The position numbers were made by a program, and so were the translations under genes. This document shows positions 1-9,940 of a stretch of DNA of 64,000 bases, piece by piece. The stretch comes from Sesamum alatum (taxonomy: Eukaryota; Streptophyta; Magnoliopsida; Lamiales; Pedaliaceae). Location: contig JACGWO010000011.1 in the NCBI GenBank assembly GCA_034509735.1, positions 22,800,979 through 22,864,978 of the forward strand. Reading direction: 5' to 3'. The notes under the pieces were generated by a model, which did no database searches, had not been told where the DNA came from, and saw nothing but the letters and a program-made list of their open reading frames with translations. Within the stretch, counting starts at the first letter, position 1, and each line of letters begins with the position of its first letter.

Positions 1-276
1 GGATAGCGACCAGTCATAAAATTATAAGTGTACCGTTTTTAGTAGTACACTTACAATTTTATATTTTTTATAATTAAAATATAAATGGGCCGACCAAATA
101 CCTCAAAACATTATATATTCAGTAAGCCAATTAATAATATTGTCCCACTAATTAGACATCAATTATATTATCTATTATGATACCAAAGTGTGTTTACTAT
201 GTTATTTTTATGATGTTGTTTTAGTCATTTTAAAAAGTTAAGAAACTAAAAAGCATCACAACTACTCATACTTTTA

Positions 277-1284
277 GGCCCCGTTTACTTTGAGGGCATA
301 ATTATATGAGTGATATGATCATCTTGAATTAAATAAATGATAGAAAAAACCCTGTATTAATTGTAATATGTTTACTTACATATAGTAAAAAATTGTGATA
401 AAATCTGTGTAGTGTTTACTTTGTTGTATTTATCTATTTTGTATAGGACAATTACCCATTTGCCCTTCAATAATTAAATAATAGGACTTACAATCATTTC
501 ACTCACCTCTTTGCAAGAAGACTTTGGTTGATCCTCTGCAAAACTACCGCATCCTCAATTATTTCAATTTCTTTGAAGTCCTCTCACCTCCTCCAGGTAT
601 CATCGGTAAGAACATGAATTTCTTGAAAATATTTTATAGTTGTTTATGTAATTGTTGTGATTTTCGTAATTTACTTTTCATAATTTCTCTGATTCTGAAA
701 ATTAATTCTTGTAAGAACATTTATGTACTCTTGTAAGAACATTTCTTTAAGAACTTTCAATTTTTCATCTTATTTCTTTAATTCTTTTTATTTTTTTAAT
801 TCCTGACCAATAATTAAATTTTTGGTTTGTAAGGTTCTGATTTAAATGGTATGGTTTGGGAAAATAAAGTTTCATTTTGGTTATCAATTTTCACGAATTT
901 GTCAGAAAATTAAAAGAAATTAAGAAGAAGAATGGGAGAAGATGAAGAAGAACTCACCTTCTTCTTTGCTGCTGCTCTCGTTCGGCCAGGAAGGAGGAAT
1001 GAAGAAATGGGGTCAAAGTGTTTTGGTCATTGAGTGTTGAGTGTTAGGTGAGCAACTCCTTTGTCCTATTAGAGGGTAAAAGTGACTTTAGCCACATGCA
1101 TTAATTGTTGTATAAAACATTACATAACTTATATCACCACCTTTGGTGATATAAGTTATGTAAGTGTAACAGTGATTAGTACCGAACCCTGAAATTGTAC
1201 AGGGTCCCCATACATGAAAGTAAACAACATATTATCCTATACTAATTTTCTTATTCAGGCTAGTAATTTAAAGTAAACGGGGCC
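277..1284. mobile_element. Tourist-like (PIF/Harbinger) non-autonomous element
   Basis: The ends are inverted repeats beginning GGCCCCGTTTACTTT on both sides, and the element is flanked by a direct TTA (274-276 and 1285-1287). A 3-bp TTA/TAA target duplication with a GGCC...GTTTAC terminus is the hallmark of PIF/Harbinger MITEs. At 1,008 bp it is long for a MITE. It holds no transposase: the only sizeable ORF (524-736) resembles nothing I know. An internal palindrome around 1120-1160 (TATATCACCACC / GGTGATATAAG) adds further foldback structure. Confidence 0.8.
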
Positions 1285-1477
1285 TTATAATATTATACAA
1301 CATAATATGAAAATATGATTTATAATATATAATAAACCATAAATATGTTAACAAATATAATTATATATATAATATGCATTATAGATTATTTTTGCTAGAA
1401 TCCTATTATCATTTTATTTTGTACATAATTATAACATTTAATTAAAGGATACTTTTAAATTACTTAATATAATATAT

Positions 1478-2640
1478 AGGGTAAAACATACTTCCCCCCT
1501 TGCACCTTGGGATTAACAGTCAATAGCTTTCATCATTCTCCCGTCAAAGATTTCGTCCATCCCATGCCCAATCATAAACCATTTTCGACATATTTACTCA
1601 TGTGGAGCACTACTTGGTAAAAAAGAAAAAGACTTTTCAATTATAATAAAAGACCCTTGAAATCGTGTGTTTGATAAACATGATTTGAAGAGAAAAGAAT
1701 AGGGGTCGCAATGGGGTGGATTTGGGTGGACCCGGAACTCGTCCCGCGCCCGACATAAAACCCGTCAGGGCAGGTCTAATTCGGTAGACCCGGTTATTTT
1801 ATTTTTTTTATTTGTTCTACAAAATTTAAAAAAAAAATTAATATATCAATTATAAATAAAATTGTTCATGATCTAACTCAAATTCAAATCAAAAAAGATT
1901 TTTAAGTACAAATAAAATTGTTCATAATAAAACAACTCAAAGAATTCATATAGATTATACGTTAGTAACTACTTCTTCGTCTTCCTTATCGTTAAGTATT
2001 GTTGGATAATTTTTCAATTCATCAAGTATTGAACAAGTACCTAACAATAAATAAATTAAATAATATAATTTTTTATTAATTATTAATTATCATGATAAAA
2101 GTAAAAGAAAAAATGTATGTATATAATCGGGAAGGACCCAGGACCCGCTACCAGCCCCATTTTTAATTTTTTGGACCCGAAAAGGACAGGTCCGAGATAG
2201 GTTTTGTCGGGTTCGAATTGAATTGCCATTCCTAAAAAACAACCCAAAGTTTGAAGAATGAAAGCTATTGGAAAAATCTCAATTCCCCCATTATGGCATC
2301 GTCTAACCCGGCCCCCTTTCACCTCACCTCTCCACCACCTACGCCCATCTCCTTTCTTCAATCAATGCCGTTCTTTAGTCTTTGCGTTATTTTATTCTTC
2401 GAAACGTGATTTTCAAACACATTATTTCAAGGGTCTTTTGTTACAATTAAAATTATTTTTTCTAATATTGTTGCCAAGTAATGGTCCACATCAGCAAATA
2501 CGTGGCAAATTTTTTTATGATTGGGCATGGGTTGGACGAAATCTTTAACTGGGGAACGGTTAAAGTTGTTAACCGTTAATTGCAAGGGACAAAGTGTATC
2601 GAAAGGGAGTTCAGGGGGGAGGGTGTAATTCTTATATGAC
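1478..2640. mobile_element. Foldback (MULE-like) element carrying a nested insertion
   Basis: About 1480-1700 is the reverse complement of about 2395-2635: both arms contain AAAGATTTCGTCCA, CCCATGCCCAATCATAAA and AAAGACCCTTGAAA in the same order. This long imperfect inverted repeat is typical of MULE-type or foldback MITEs. No exact target duplication could be fixed at the outer ends. The element at 1701-2233 lies inside it, immediately after the left arm. Confidence 0.65.
1701..2233. mobile_element. hAT-like short element nested in the foldback
   Basis: Its ends are related inverted repeats (AGGGGTCGCAATGGG on the left; AGGAATGGCAATTCA read from the right), of the AGGGGTGGCAA type common in plant hAT-derived repeats. 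The subterminal parts are rich in GGGTC/GACCC words in opposite orientations. Flanks are A-rich (AAAAGAA and AAAAACAA), so an 8-bp target duplication is possible but unconvincing. There is no coding capacity. Confidence 0.5.
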
Positions 2641-4178
2641 GCTTACAAGAAAAAAAAACTTTTAGTCACCATGCATCCTAAAGATTATATTAATTTACGA
2701 TACTTTTATATCCGTATATTTGTAATAAAAAAATATTATTTAAATTAATCCATTTTTAAATTTACTTCGTGAATGAAATAAGGTTTTAATTTTTTTTCCT
2801 AGTTGTGCAAATCAGGATAGAAATAAATAATTAGTTTTTTATTTTTCTTTTCTTTTTTAACTCTTATACTAAACTCACTAAAATTGTTTATAATTAATGT
2901 ACTTTTCTTGTAATAATCACTTTACTTTCTATTTTATTCCTCATGTTGGTCGAAAATAGTCGAAATTAACGATAAAATTGCAATTTTTCTTCTAACTATC
3001 TGGGGTGGCAATTGTAGTAATGTATGTACCTATTTTGGCAATTGTCCTATAATTTTAAAAAATTCACACATTGACGATAAAAATGGTCGCAATATGCCAA
3101 GTGACTGGAAATGTGCTTGTGACGTGCATATGACCAACTTAATTGGATGTATTTTTTCGACCACTTTTGTCCTCGATGTGCGAAACTTCTAGAATTACAA
3201 GACAAAATATCAAAATAAACTCGTACAGGATTAAAATTGTCATCACCTCATACTTATAGAACTAAAATTGAGTTTTTTTCTAAATTGACGAATAATATTT
3301 TATGGAATGAGTATAAAAGTTATTGACTAATTTTATTAAGTTCGAGTAGAATTAAAAATATCAATGTACATAAATTAAATTACTAGTTATTGAAAATGAT
3401 GTAGTAAAATTCTTATATACCCAGTAACCAGTGCATTAAACATTCCATAAACATAGAGTTCATCAAATAAGATTTGAATAATATTGTTATGATTTTATAA
3501 TTAATATATCAATACATTATGAAATCACTTATAAAATAAGTAATCTTATTCTAAGTTTTTTTTTTTCATAAATAATTGACTTTTTTATATTAAAAAAATA
3601 GCTGATTTATTTAAAGTCATTGTTTCTAGTTTAAACTTTTATTTTAGTGAACTTGCAGTATTATACTATTAATTAGGTACCCAAGGATATTAATTATTTC
3701 CATATAAATTATATTTTATATGCATCTTTAATCTTTTTAATCATCAGAGAAAAATTAAAAAAATTCAAAAACACTTCAAGTTACTCATATTTTTATAATT
3801 CTTATTATAGAATTTAATTGTATTAAATTAATAAAAAGATTATCCCACAAATTGCTTCCATTTCTTTCAAAAAGATGCTTTTTTAAATTTCTAAATTGTA
3901 TATTTTCCTAATTATATGCACTATATATTTTTCCTAGTTTGTATTAAGATTTTTAATTAATTTTATTTAATTAGTTATTAATTACCAATAAAACTCTTTA
4001 TTATAATTTATCTTTATTATAATTCTATCTCAATCAATCCAACTATGTAAGTAATTAACAATTATTATTATAAAAACTAATCCCAAAATTGCTTATTTGT
4101 ACACATAAATTCATAATCTACTATTATATGATAAGAATAAAATTGGCAGCAAAAAAAAAAAAAAAAGGAAACAAAAAC
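2641..4178. other. AT-rich intergenic DNA, nothing recognised
   Basis: A stretch of very AT-rich sequence with only short ORFs, poly-A/poly-T runs and no splice-consistent coding blocks. I see no gene, RNA gene or bounded transposon in it. Confidence 0.5.
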
Positions 4179-4908
4179 GTTCATACTTTAGTTAAGGGAC
4201 TTACAGTAACAGCCGTCTGTCTTTCTAATAGTAAGGGAACATAATCCATTTGTAACGCACGCAAGTACCCAAGGAGGCTCTAATAAGGCTTTAATTCCCG
4301 ATGACGAAGACGACGTAATATAGAGTACTAGTAAAATGACAAAATAATCCTATGGAGAGGACCAAAAAGCTGATGGGCTCCAAGGCCCATATCTGATATC
4401 CTAATGGATTAGGCAGCACGGCCCAATCCAGGGCGACCCAACCTGGAAGACTCAATAAACAAGGGCCATTGATTACCTGAAATTGTCATGGTGACAAGTG
4501 GGTTAGAATAAGTGGGCATTTCAAGCCCTATAAATACTTCACTCAGACAGCATATAAGGTACGGAATTTATTGCACCCAACTCGAAATACTTAGTAGATC
4601 GCATTTTTCTATCTGGACTTAAGCATCTAAGGGTCTTCATTGGGGATCTCCCGTCAAGCCTTTATCTCTTTTTTTCTCAGGTCCCAAACATCTATCTAGG
4701 GAGCACAAAGGCGATCCGCGACCTTCGACCCCGGATCAATTGACTACTTGACTAACTAGTAGTTGGTTGGCATCTAGATTCAGGAATAATTTTCCAGGAG
4801 GGAAATTTTTGAGCTTTGTCTTAAAGTTTTCTCACTTGTAGAACAGTTATTCTCTACAATAGTGTACAGATGCAGTGTAGTTCTTAGGAGCCAAAATAAC
4901 AGGAGATG
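4179..4908. repeat. Dispersed repeat, copy 1 (pair with 52722-53003)
   Basis: The outer parts (about 4179-4305 and 4741-4908) align closely and in the same order with 52722-53003, sharing GTTCATACTTTAGT, GGGACTTACAGTAACAGCC, GGTTGGCATCTAGATTCAGG and GGAGCCAAAATAA. Copy 1 is longer because 435 bp have been inserted at 4306-4740. I do not recognise the repeat family: it has no terminal inverted repeats and no tRNA-like promoter. Confidence 0.75.
4306..4740. mobile_element. LTR-like insertion inside dispersed repeat copy 1
   Basis: These 435 bp are absent from the matching position in the second copy near 52850. TGAC flanks both sides (4302-4305 and 4741-4744). The insert has a TATAAATA box near 4529 followed by transcribed-looking sequence and is less AT-rich than its surroundings, which fits a solo LTR or LTR fragment. 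The ends are not clean TG...CA termini, so the class is an inference. Confidence 0.45.
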
Positions 4909-4999
4909 CTAGTTGAAAAAATTAAAGATTAACTGAAGCCATGCCAACCCTCAAGTAACCTAATAGTTGAATAACAAAGTTTTGACAGTATAGACTTAC

Positions 5000-6051
5000 T
5001 CTTTTCAGTAGATCAACTCGATCTTGCAGTCCAGCAATTGCTCTTTCATTCTCTTGCTCATCAATCTCATGAGTGGAATAAGACGGTGAAGCCCTTATAC
5101 CCAGGGGCGAAGCTAGGCCCCGTCGAGCCCTAGCGGCCGACAGGGTTTGGCTTCGGTGTATAGCTATTAGCCTATCAAGTTCGAGGCTTAAACTTATCTT
5201 GTCTATTAAAAATATTAATAATAACAATTCAAATTAATTTGTTTAAAAAATATTTTTTTTCAACATCCTCATTTTAATTTCTCTTAATTAGTTATAACCA
5301 CACCGTTTTCACTTAGCCAAGAAGAAAAAATTGCTACCTTATGATTTTTTCAACACCATGTTATAAATTTTTTCCAAAATTCCTCTTGCTTTTATGTTAT
5401 ATGTTATTCCTTTTCAATTTCTATATTTCGATTTTCAATCAATTGGTTTCTTTTGATAGTTTTGTAATTATGTTTAATTTATTAGATAAACTAAATTTTA
5501 GTTTCTTTAGATTAGTTATTTTTTCAGTTCTTGCAGAGAGAGTGCCCAAAGAAATATACAAATTGATCAAAAGAAACTTATTGTTTATGCCGGTTTTTTA
5601 TGTTCATTATTTGAACTTTTAAATTAGTTGTTTATTGTTTTATTTGGTAACTTTTTATTCTAGCATCTCAAGACAAATAAACAAGCTTATATATAAAAGT
5701 TGATTATGAATTTTTTTTGAAAATTATGATTATGTGAATGTAAGTTTTAATTTTCAAATAATGGATAAATTTATTATCAAGAGAATGCGAAACTTTTTAC
5801 TTGTAAAATTTAACCTACCCCTCGTTGGGATAATAGCTATAAGAATTAATTGTACTTAGATCGTTGTATTTATTTAATTTATGATGATTATTATAGTAAT
5901 TTTATTTTTTATGAATTTAATATTTTTATTTACCAAACTAATTAATTATATTTTGACAGGGCTAAGCTGATGTTCTGGCTCCGCCACTGCTTATACCTCG
6001 TTCCTCGAACAGGGCAGCTCTAGCATTACGATTCCTGAAACTGTGGCTCAT
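5000..6051 (-). pseudogene. BET1: BET1-like SNARE first exon, split by a hAT element
   Basis: BET1 is a Qc-SNARE of ER-Golgi traffic. Joining 6051-5998 to 5097-5000 across the transposon gives an N-terminus starting MSHSFRN..., then ALFEE, GIRAS, SYSTHEIDE, NERA and GLQDRV, ending DLLKR before a GTAAGT donor at 4999. This order (ALF, GIRAS, SYS.EIDE, NERA..GLQDRV.LLKR) is that of plant BET1/BET11 proteins. The ATG at 6049-6051 gives the expected distance to these motifs. The exon is interrupted after the GGT ATA AG codons by an 888-bp insertion. The SNARE core and the membrane anchor, which later exons should encode, are not seen downstream. I infer a dead partial gene; only the first exon can be supported. 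Confidence 0.75.
5102..5989. mobile_element. hAT-family element inserted in the BET1 exon
   Basis: An exact 8-bp duplication CTTATACC flanks the element (5094-5101 and 5990-5997), as expected for hAT transposition. The termini are inverted repeats: CAGGGGCGAAGCTAGG from the left and CAGTGGCGGAGCCAGA from the right, a well-known plant hAT terminus. The inside is AT-rich with one ORF at 5341-5622 that resembles no transposase I know, so this is a non-autonomous element. Removing it with one duplication copy restores an open BET1 reading frame. Confidence 0.9.
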
Positions 6052-6550
6052 TATAAACATAACAACATTGATCAGCAAGAAACTAAATTACAAAAGACAA
6101 CGCCCAACAGATAAAGTAGCAGTTTTGGTCCAAACCTGTTAGATTCTCAATATTAAAACACTGGCTAAGTATCTGTTAGATACAGAACATGCTTGTAGAT
6201 ATTTGCATGAAGTGAAATTAGGTATTAAAAGGATATCAGATTGGAATTCCTGCAATGACTGGATATACAAGGGCTACAGGCGTGTAAGAGCATATATTAT
6301 GGCTTAGTTGGATTGATATCTCAAACTTAAGAAACAAAAGTTGGCAGGTACTAAAACACCACACAACATCAAATAGAAATGGAGAAAAATGATGTGATTA
6401 AGAGGAAATGATGGCATAATTAACCAGGCAAAATTGGGATGAAGATGCAATTATCTGTGGTTGGATAACTGGAATGTTTATGCATCATCCACACAAGTGT
6501 TGTCCAATGATACAACTCAGGCCCCACTAAAATAATAGCACAACGAGCGT

Positions 6551-9060
6551 GTGGGATAAACATTAGTTAGCAACCCCGAACACTACTACTCTGTTTTCAG
6601 TTCAACTTAGGGGCTGCAGATATAACATACAACGGGAATATCTAAAAGATCTAATTTCTTGGGGCTTGCACTGACTGAGATGTGGCTATCATTTGAGCTG
6701 TGATACTGGCATACTGAACTGCTGTGTGTTGTAACGAGTATTGGTCTGCGAGGCCGTACTCTGCAAAGTTTGGTTCGATGTGTACAAAATGACCTGGTAA
6801 TGATCTTTTCGACAGAGCTTCTTGCCACAGGTCAAAGAACTCACCCATGATTTGATGTGATTTTTCCCATGATGAAATGGGTAGATACTCCATCTGCAAG
6901 AGAACAAACACTTGTCAGATCATGGTTGATCATTGAAGAAAATTATCAGAGAACCCTCACTGTAGTCTGTAGCACATCAATGCATCTGAAATTGTAGTGC
7001 ACAAAGATAGTAAAGAGACCCAATTTTGATGATAAAATTTCTTTCTGGATGACTAGTGTTGCCGAAATAACAAGAGCATTCATGATCACTTCCCTCTTCA
7101 AAGCTTTCAGATTATATAGCAAAATGATGACTCATTCACATGCAATTATATGCTACGCCTGAATGCTGATTCATCCATAGAAACCAATTGTAGCATGGAA
7201 TTATTTCAAATCACGTAACCAGTATTGTTAACATGTAATTATATTAATCAAGTTGAATGTAGATTAAGAAAATCCATCTCCGCCGAGCCAGCAGTGAAGA
7301 ACAATGAGCCTTAGACCTGAGATAATTACTACCAGTCAACTTTCATTAAAAGAAAAGAAGATTTAAATCCTAACAATAAGAAGCATTTTCTCTCCTCAGA
7401 TAATTCGTCCAGCATGCTCGTATATTCAAGTCAGTCCACCGCACTACTGATATTATCTAGAAAATTGTGTCAAGAAAACCCAGCCATACCATAAGAAAAG
7501 ATAAGATGTGGAGGCACAAAATGGGAACACCTAGCAAAGCAAATTTCTACCATGATTGATGATGGCTAGTTAAATAAGAGCTATTGTTCTTTATTACAGC
7601 TGAAGCCAACTTAATCAATGGAAAAAGCAAATTTTCTGCGGGGATATCATACAAATTCTGAAATATATAGCAGTTCAAAGGGTAGAAAACTCTAGAAACT
7701 TCCTTCCAACTGTTTTGATGACGTTCCATATTTTTGAAATGGTTATTATAAAAAAAAGTAGCATAGGGTTCACTCCCTAAATTTAAGGGCAGGCTTCCTG
7801 ATAGAAAAATGGCGTGTATGCTCAAATGGGGAACGATTGCCTAACTTAAAGATATGAACATCCACACGAGCGTAACAATTAAATTCCTCCCCTTCCATCA
7901 TTCTGCTTCCTTTATATGTGCTTTTATACTAGACAGGATGCAGGTCAAGCTTCAAGCTACTTTTTTATGCCGCATTAGAAAACCATTATTCACTAATCAA
8001 TTTTCCTGGTGCAGACAAATACTTTATGGACTAGACCAAGAAATCTCCATTAGAAAGTAATTAATTGTGGAACTCCTGCCCACGAATCTCTTTTTTCTGG
8101 TAATTTTCTCCACAGGAATCTCAATCTCAAAGCATAACACACAATTATAGGCAGTAGGTGCATATGTGTTGGATAGTGAGTCAACTTAAAAGTCCTATGG
8201 GAGCCTATTTTACCTCCATAACTATGCCCCTCAAAATTTCAGAGTGCATAGGGACCACCTTTCCCACTCGCAACTGGAAGTCACCAAGTTGATACTGGTT
8301 CCCCTACATTGAAAAGAATCTATATTAAGCAAACATGATATCACTTTGTATTATTTTCATTCTTATTTCTTTACCAAAAAAAAGAAAAAGGGTGCTTGCG
8401 TCAATAACGGATCGACAATATAGAAAAAACTGGCATATCTTGAAATCACTAACCTCAAAATTAAGAGCAACCCGTGTTTTGTAGGATTGCAGTTTCTCCA
8501 TTATCATCTGAATACTCGACTCTGCCTCCACCACAAGCCGTTGCCCTCTAATTACAAGGAAGTATTTAGTCGGCTGCTCGGCAAGTGAAATCCCAACAAA
8601 ATCACGAGGGAAATCATTCGCCATCGTTTGTTCTTGCAATCACCACAAAAATAGTAAACCGTTTAGGGTTTACAATAAAAATAAAAAAAACTCGTTTCCC
8701 TACAGAAACTACACAAATTAGCATATTTAACCAGCAGTGGTAAAATAACCAAAATGAAACCAAATTGACCTCCATAGAGAGGCTAAAATCTAAATCAATG
8801 ATTCAAAAACAAAATTGCTTAAACAGGATCGCCAAAACCCTAAAAAACAACACAACCGTGTTATACCTCTAGCCATGGCTTTGTAGAAGCTGAGAGTGGA
8901 TTTCCAGCGGCCTTCTTTGACACCATTGATGCTTTCCGCACACTGAGACACTTCTGAGAGGATTTGGGTGTTCACCGTTGTTCCGGGGTTTGGCTGCCAG
9001 TGTAATATCCTACATACATCAAGACATCGTTATGCATATGTACTTGCACTCCTCTACATG
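6551..9060. repeat. Segmental duplication, copy 1 (contains MED20)
   Basis: This block matches 25425-29267 in the same orientation over introns as well as exons. Homology begins at GTGTGGGA and stops at CTCTACATG inside MED20 intron 1. It covers MED20 exons 2-5 but not exon 1. The intergenic distance is about 19 kb, with RPC4 lying between the two copies. Confidence 0.9.
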
Positions 9061-9204
9061 TACAAGAGAGCGACGAACGGACTGTTGCCCAAGGAAATCA
9101 TGATGGAATTCCAGGCAGAATTCATTAAGTATCAGAAAGAAAGGGGATTGGGGTTTTCAATTGTTATTTAATCTTTATTTTCCTATTTACCATTTGATGG
9201 GCAT
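6651..9204 (-). CDS. MED20: Mediator complex subunit 20 (MED20), five exons
   Basis: MED20 is a head-module subunit of Mediator that pairs with MED18 and links activators to RNA polymerase II in the nucleus. Exons on the minus strand: 9204-9191, 9009-8867, 8632-8454, 8303-8214, 6893-6651, all with GT...AG introns; total 222 residues, close to the usual plant length. Visible family motifs in order: MPIKW then ILHWQPN (start), [99 protein letters not shown]. The 14-nt first exon (ATG CCC ATC AAA TG) was chosen because exon 2 has no in-frame ATG and the family begins MPVKW. Intron 4 is long (1,320 bp). A damaged copy lies at 25527-29217. The frame is intact, so I take this copy as the working gene. 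Confidence 0.93.
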
Positions 9205-9381
9205 TGTGTTGGGGACTGGTAGTGAATGAACCAAAGACGTCCCTAGATTAACTACTTTTGGGGTGACGAGCGAGAATCAGAATTTCGCGAAATCCAAATG
9301 AAAATCTTAAATCTGTACGGGAAAACAAGAGAAGAGAGTTAGGCTCACCTAAAGCAATAAAATTGTTGCTAATAATGAGAA

Positions 9382-9442
<61 letters not shown>
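9382..9442. repeat. (AAT)n microsatellite
   Basis: About twenty AAT/ATA repeats, roughly 180 bp upstream of the MED20 start codon. The poly-tyrosine ORF read from it on the minus strand is an artefact. Confidence 0.95.
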
Positions 9443-9443
<1 letters not shown>

Positions 9444-9623
9444 GGGTAAATGCAGATGCGCCCCCCCCCCCCCAATGTATGGGGTCATTTGCACTTTGCC
9501 TCCCAACCGTTTATTTTTCTACAAATCACCTCCCAACCTTTGAAATTTTTGCATATTACCACTATTTTTCATTTTCGGGCCAAAATTAGTGATTTTCTGG
9601 CGGTTTGAAGTGCACGCACGTAA
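9443..9623. mobile_element. One end of a MITE-like repeat with a poly-C tract
   Basis: It starts GGGTAAATGCA, the same type of terminus as the foldback MITEs at 55523 and 19671, continues through a C run near 9461-9473 and the phrases CCTCCCAACC, and ends where a CACTA-type terminus begins at 9624. The partner inverted repeat is not seen, so this is a fragment. Confidence 0.4.
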
Positions 9624-9940
9624 CACTACAAGAAAACAAGGTTATTCGTCTCTGAAGCCTATAATTCCGTCTGTGAAAAAATCAGAGACAGAAATTTTCC
9701 CTCAAAAAAACTGTTGTTGAAGGTCCAATGGCTGAATCCATCTCTTGATTTTGCGGCAGATGGGAAACGTCTCAAAATCCGTCTCTTTGTTCAAACAAAC
9801 TTAGACAAAAGGCACCTCTGAATCTGTCTTCAATTCAGTCATTAAATCTGTGAATTTCAGAAGATAATCCATCTTTAGTTCCATCTCTGATCTGTGGCTT
9901 CAGTCTCTGGATCCATCTCTAATTTTGTATACATACATAC
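9624..9940. mobile_element. CACTA (En/Spm-like) element end
   Basis: Begins CACTACAAGAAAACAAGG, the conserved plant CACTA terminus, followed by many short subterminal repeats of the GTCTCTGAAT / ATCCGTCTC type in both orientations. The opposite terminus (TTTTCTTGTAGTG) was not found downstream, so the right boundary given here is only where the subterminal repeats fade. Confidence 0.55.

Noticed and set aside
8968..9171. Plus-strand 67-codon ORF across MED20 exon 2 and intron 1
   Set aside because: It lies antisense to the conserved MED20 exon; its downstream part falls in intron 1 and resembles no family I know.
9248..9475. Poly-tyrosine ORF on the minus strand
   Set aside because: It is a translation of the (AAT)n microsatellite and shows no protein features outside it.
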